NCBI RefSeq assembly: GCF_002278925.1
Contig: NZ_NCJH01000014.1
Location: forward strand, 1 to 64,000
Direction: 5' to 3'
DNA length: 64,000 nt
Origin: Polaromonas sp. 39-63-25
GTDB lineage: Bacteria; Pseudomonadota; Gammaproteobacteria; Burkholderiales; Burkholderiaceae_C
In this document: positions 61,659 to 64,000 of the stretch, in pieces
How the letters are laid out: each line of letters begins with the position of its first letter
How positions within the stretch are numbered: position 1 is the first letter of the stretch
Translations under genes and position numbers: made by a program
The notes under the pieces: generated by a model
The model's input: only the letters and a program-made list of their open reading frames with translations
The model's database searches: none
Told to the model about the DNA's origin: nothing

Positions 61659-62336
61659 ATGTCTACGATGGTGTCTAACCTTGAACTGATTCGTCGGGTG
61701 CCCCTGTTCTCGATGCTGACGACCAGCCAGGCCGAGTCCGTGGCCCAGGCGGTGATCAAGCGCCGCTACAAACGCGGTGAAGCGATTGTCGAGCAGGGCA
61801 AGAAGTCCAACGCCCTGGCCATCATCCTGACTGGCCGGGCGCGCGTTGTGACCACCGATGCGCGCGGGCGGGAGGTGATCCTGGCCACCCTGCATCCGGG
61901 CGACTACGTCGGCGAGATGAGCCTGATCGACAACGAACCGCATTCGGCTACCGTGCGCACCGAAGTCCAGACCGACGTGCTGGTGGTGGGCCGGCCGGAG
62001 TTTGCCCGCTGCCTGCCCGAAAACAGTTCCATGGCCTACGCGGTCATGAAAGGCCTGGTGCAGCGCCTGCGCCAGGCCGACCGCAAGATCGAATCGCTGG
62101 CCTTGATGGATGTCTATGGCCGCGTCGCCAGGGCCTTGCTGGAGTCGGCGGTGCCGGACCGCGAGGGCAACACCGTGATCCGCGAGAAGGTCTCGCGCCA
62201 GGACCTGGCCAAAATGGTCGGTGCCTCGCGCGAGATGGTCAGCCGCGTGATGAAAGACCTGGAAGAACGCGGTTTTATCGAGACCCGCGCCGATGGCTCG
62301 ATGTGGGTCAAGGACAGGCTCAACACCCTGGGCTGA
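61659..62336 (+). CDS. Crp/Fnr family transcriptional regulator
   Basis: A 225-residue Crp-like regulator. The cyclic-nucleotide-binding fold has KRGEAIVEQGKKSNALAIIL and LHPGDYVGEMSLIDNEPHSATV (about 85-106), close to the phosphate-binding cassette of cAMP/c-di-GMP-binding members. The winged helix is SRQDLAKMVGASREMVSRVM. It may correspond to the Clp/Crp-type regulator found before ftsK in this family of bacteria. The ATG at 61659 follows TGGAGAAG. It lies 70 bases before ftsK. Confidence 0.92.
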   Translation: MSTMVSNLELIRRVPLFSMLTTSQAESVAQAVIKRRYKRGEAIVEQGKKSNALAIILTGRARVVTTDARGREVILATLHPGDYVGEMSLIDNEPHSATVRTEVQTDVLVVGRPEFARCLPENSSMAYAVMKGLVQRLRQADRKIESLALMDVYGRVARALLESAVPDREGNTVIREKVSRQDLAKMVGASREMVSRVMKDLEERGFIETRADGSMWVKDRLNTLG

Positions 62337-62406
62337 CGACAGTTTTTCTGTCACCTTTTTGCGTCATGCCGGCCTGGTTAACTGAGGTAAGCTCAGTGAT
62401 TGCCCT

Positions 62407-64000
62407 ATGACTTATTCGCTAGATACCCTGAACTCCCGAACCTCTTCCGCCACCGGTCCCGCAGGCGGCGTGAAACGCTTTGCGCATGAAGTCAGCCTGA
62501 TCCTGGGGCTGCTCGCGCTGGTCTTCTGGCTCGGAGCGCTGATCAGCTATTCGCCGCTGGATGCGGCATGGTCCACCACGGGCAGCAGCGAAGCGGCCAG
62601 CGCGCTCAAGGCCGGCGAAGCCGTCACCCGCAATTGGGGCGGGCGCCTGGGCGCGCACCTGGCCGATGCCAGCTATTTCCTGTTTGGTTTTTCCGTCTGG
62701 TGGGCACTGGCTGCGGGCGTTCGAGCCTGGCTGGGTTCGCTGGCGCGCGGCCTGCGCAGCCAGCCGGCTTCCAGCACGGCGTTGGACCGGGTCAGGTTCT
62801 GGGCCTGCCTGGCGCTGCTGTTGCTGGCCAGCACGGCGCTCGAATGGTCGCGGCTGTACCGCTTTGAAGTCAGGTTGCCCGGCCATGCGGGCGGCATCCT
62901 GGGCTATCTGGCGGGTCCTGCCAGCGTGAAGTGGCTGGGTTTTACCGGCTCCGGCCTGGTCTGGATTGCGGTTGGGGTGATTGCGGTGTCGGTGGTGTTT
63001 GCTTTTTCCTGGGCCCATACGGCCCAGCGCATAGGCGCCTGGATTGACGAGCTGATCGAATCGCGCCGCGAAAAGCGCGAGATTGCCGAGGATCTCGCCG
63101 TGGGCCGCGTTGCCGCCCGCGAGCGGGAGGAAATCCTGCACGAAGAACGCATCGAGATCGAGGAACATCATCCGGTGCCGGTGCTGATCGAGCCGACGCT
63201 GGTCGAGATCCCCAAAAGCGAGCGGGTGGCCAAGGAACGCCAAAAACCGCTGTTCAGCGAGATGCCCGACTCCAAGCTGCCGCAGGTGGACCTGCTCGAC
63301 GGCGCGCTGATACGTCAGGAAACCGTGGCGCCAGAAACGCTGGAGATGACCTCGCGGCTGATCGAGAAAAAGCTCAAGGACTTTGGTGTCGAGGTGCGTG
63401 TCGTGGCGGCCGCGCCGGGCCCGGTCATCACGCGTTACGAGATCGAGCCGGCCACCGGCGTCAAGGGTGCGCAAATCGTCAATCTGGCCAAGGATCTGGC
63501 GCGCGCGCTGAGTCTCGTGTCGATTCGTGTGATCGAGACCATTCCCGGCAAGAACTACATGGCGCTGGAACTGCCCAACGCCAAACGCCAGTCCATCAAG
63601 CTCAGCGAAATTCTGGGCTCGCAGGTGTACAACGAAGCCAAGTCCATGCTGACGATTGGCTTGGGCAAGGACATCAGCGGCGCGCCGGTGGTGGCCGACC
63701 TCGCCAAGATGCCGCACTGCCTGGTGGCGGGCACCACCGGCTCGGGCAAGTCGGTGGGTATCAATGCGATGATCCTGAGCCTGCTCTACAAGGCTGACGC
63801 GCGCGATGTGCGCCTGTTGCTGATCGACCCGAAGATGCTGGAGATGAGTGTCTACGAAGGCATTCCGCACCTGCTGGCACCGGTGGTCACCGACATGCGC
63901 CAGGCCGCGCACGGCCTGAACTGGTGTGTGGCCGAAATGGAAAAGCGCTACAAGCTGATGAGCAAGATGGGTGTGCGCAACCTGGCCGGCTACAACGTCA
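62407..64000 (+). CDS. ftsK: DNA translocase FtsK (3' end outside window)
   Basis: The first 531 codons of an FtsK/SpoIIIE-type DNA pump that clears chromosomes from the division septum and activates Xer recombination at dif. An N-terminal membrane domain with four helices ([36 protein letters not shown] and others, to about 205) is followed by a short charged linker (about 205-300), then the alpha domain and the RecA-like beta domain with Walker A GTTGSGKS at 442-449. The linker is much shorter than in E. coli. The gamma domain lies beyond the edge. Start ATG 62407. Confidence 0.97.
   Translation, partial: MTYSLDTLNSRTSSATGPAGGVKRFAHEVSLILGLLALVFWLGALISYSPLDAAWSTTGSSEAASALKAGEAVTRNWGGRLGAHLADASYFLFGFSVWWALAAGVRAWLGSLARGLRSQPASSTALDRVRFWACLALLLLASTALEWSRLYRFEVRLPGHAGGILGYLAGPASVKWLGFTGSGLVWIAVGVIAVSVVFAFSWAHTAQRIGAWIDELIESRREKREIAEDLAVGRVAAREREEILHEERIEIEEHHPVPVLIEPTLVEIPKSERVAKERQKPLFSEMPDSKLPQVDLLDGALIRQETVAPETLEMTSRLIEKKLKDFGVEVRVVAAAPGPVITRYEIEPATGVKGAQIVNLAKDLARALSLVSIRVIETIPGKNYMALELPNAKRQSIKLSEILGSQVYNEAKSMLTIGLGKDISGAPVVADLAKMPHCLVAGTTGSGKSVGINAMILSLLYKADARDVRLLLIDPKMLEMSVYEGIPHLLAPVVTDMRQAAHGLNWCVAEMEKRYKLMSKMGVRNLAGYNV

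Overview
The window is a chromosomal segment of a high-GC betaproteobacterium, most likely Burkholderiales, family Comamonadaceae (Polaromonas, Rhodoferax or Variovorax-like). The pointers are a Bug-type TctC solute receptor with TctA/TctB, many acyl-CoA dehydrogenase, MFS and DMT genes, the divergent aceE / Lrp-type pair, the trxB - Crp/Fnr - ftsK order, and short dispersed repeats of a kind I associate with this family. I see no rRNA, tRNA, CRISPR array, intact insertion sequence, prophage or plasmid replication gene. About 59 genes are called; one (tctB) is frameshifted and ftsK runs off the right edge.

Layout. 0-5 kb: a glutathione S-transferase, two tiny membrane proteins, a Crp/Fnr regulator with a possible operator upstream of its neighbour, recJ and a COG4255-type protein. 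5-7 kb: lolC-lolD lipoprotein release. 7.1-10 kb: a tight four-gene cluster (J-domain protein plus three unrecognised proteins). 10-10.7 kb: intergenic DNA made almost wholly of repeats. 10.7-14.7 kb: a minus-strand operon of membrane-anchored serine protease, MoxR ATPase, DUF58 protein and vWA protein. 14.8-20 kb: tatD, a deoxyinosine glycosylase, a MITE-like palindrome, a TIR-like protein, a spermidine-synthase-like protein and an orphan GspE/PilB ATPase. 20-25.7 kb: tctB (broken), tctA, tctC, a gamma-glutamyltransferase-like enzyme and a DMT exporter. 25.7-34 kb: a second copy of the large repeat, an M48 protease with SH3-domain partner, an atypical SDR, MFS, SMP-30-like, DMT, quinone reductase and Nudix genes. 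34-42 kb: Bcr/CflA pump, Na/Pi cotransporter, lspA, ileS, ribF. 42-49 kb: HNH nuclease, an AT-richer secreted orphan, a lipoprotein hydrolase, two acyl-CoA dehydrogenases, an MFS transporter, purN. 49-64 kb: aceE, an Lrp regulator, a 7TM protein with a degenerate GGDEF domain, prfC, rsmB, a fatty acid desaturase, rpmB-rpmG, trxB, a Crp/Fnr regulator and ftsK.

The strongest unexplained signal is a dispersed palindromic element of about 55 bp. It has a GCTAT...ATAGC hairpin joined to a GC-rich arm and occurs at about a dozen places. It lies between genes but also inside reading frames (aceE, ileS, the deoxyinosine glycosylase, a Nudix hydrolase), at the overlapping COG4255/recJ junction and at the N-terminus of a DMT transporter. 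This resembles the protein-invading palindromic elements known from Rickettsia. Other repeat layers are two inverted copies of a roughly 460-bp composite repeat about 15 kb apart with a covarying hairpin, a GC-rich element set directly against stop codons at several minus-strand genes, and a 165-bp MITE-like palindrome next to the TIR-like gene.
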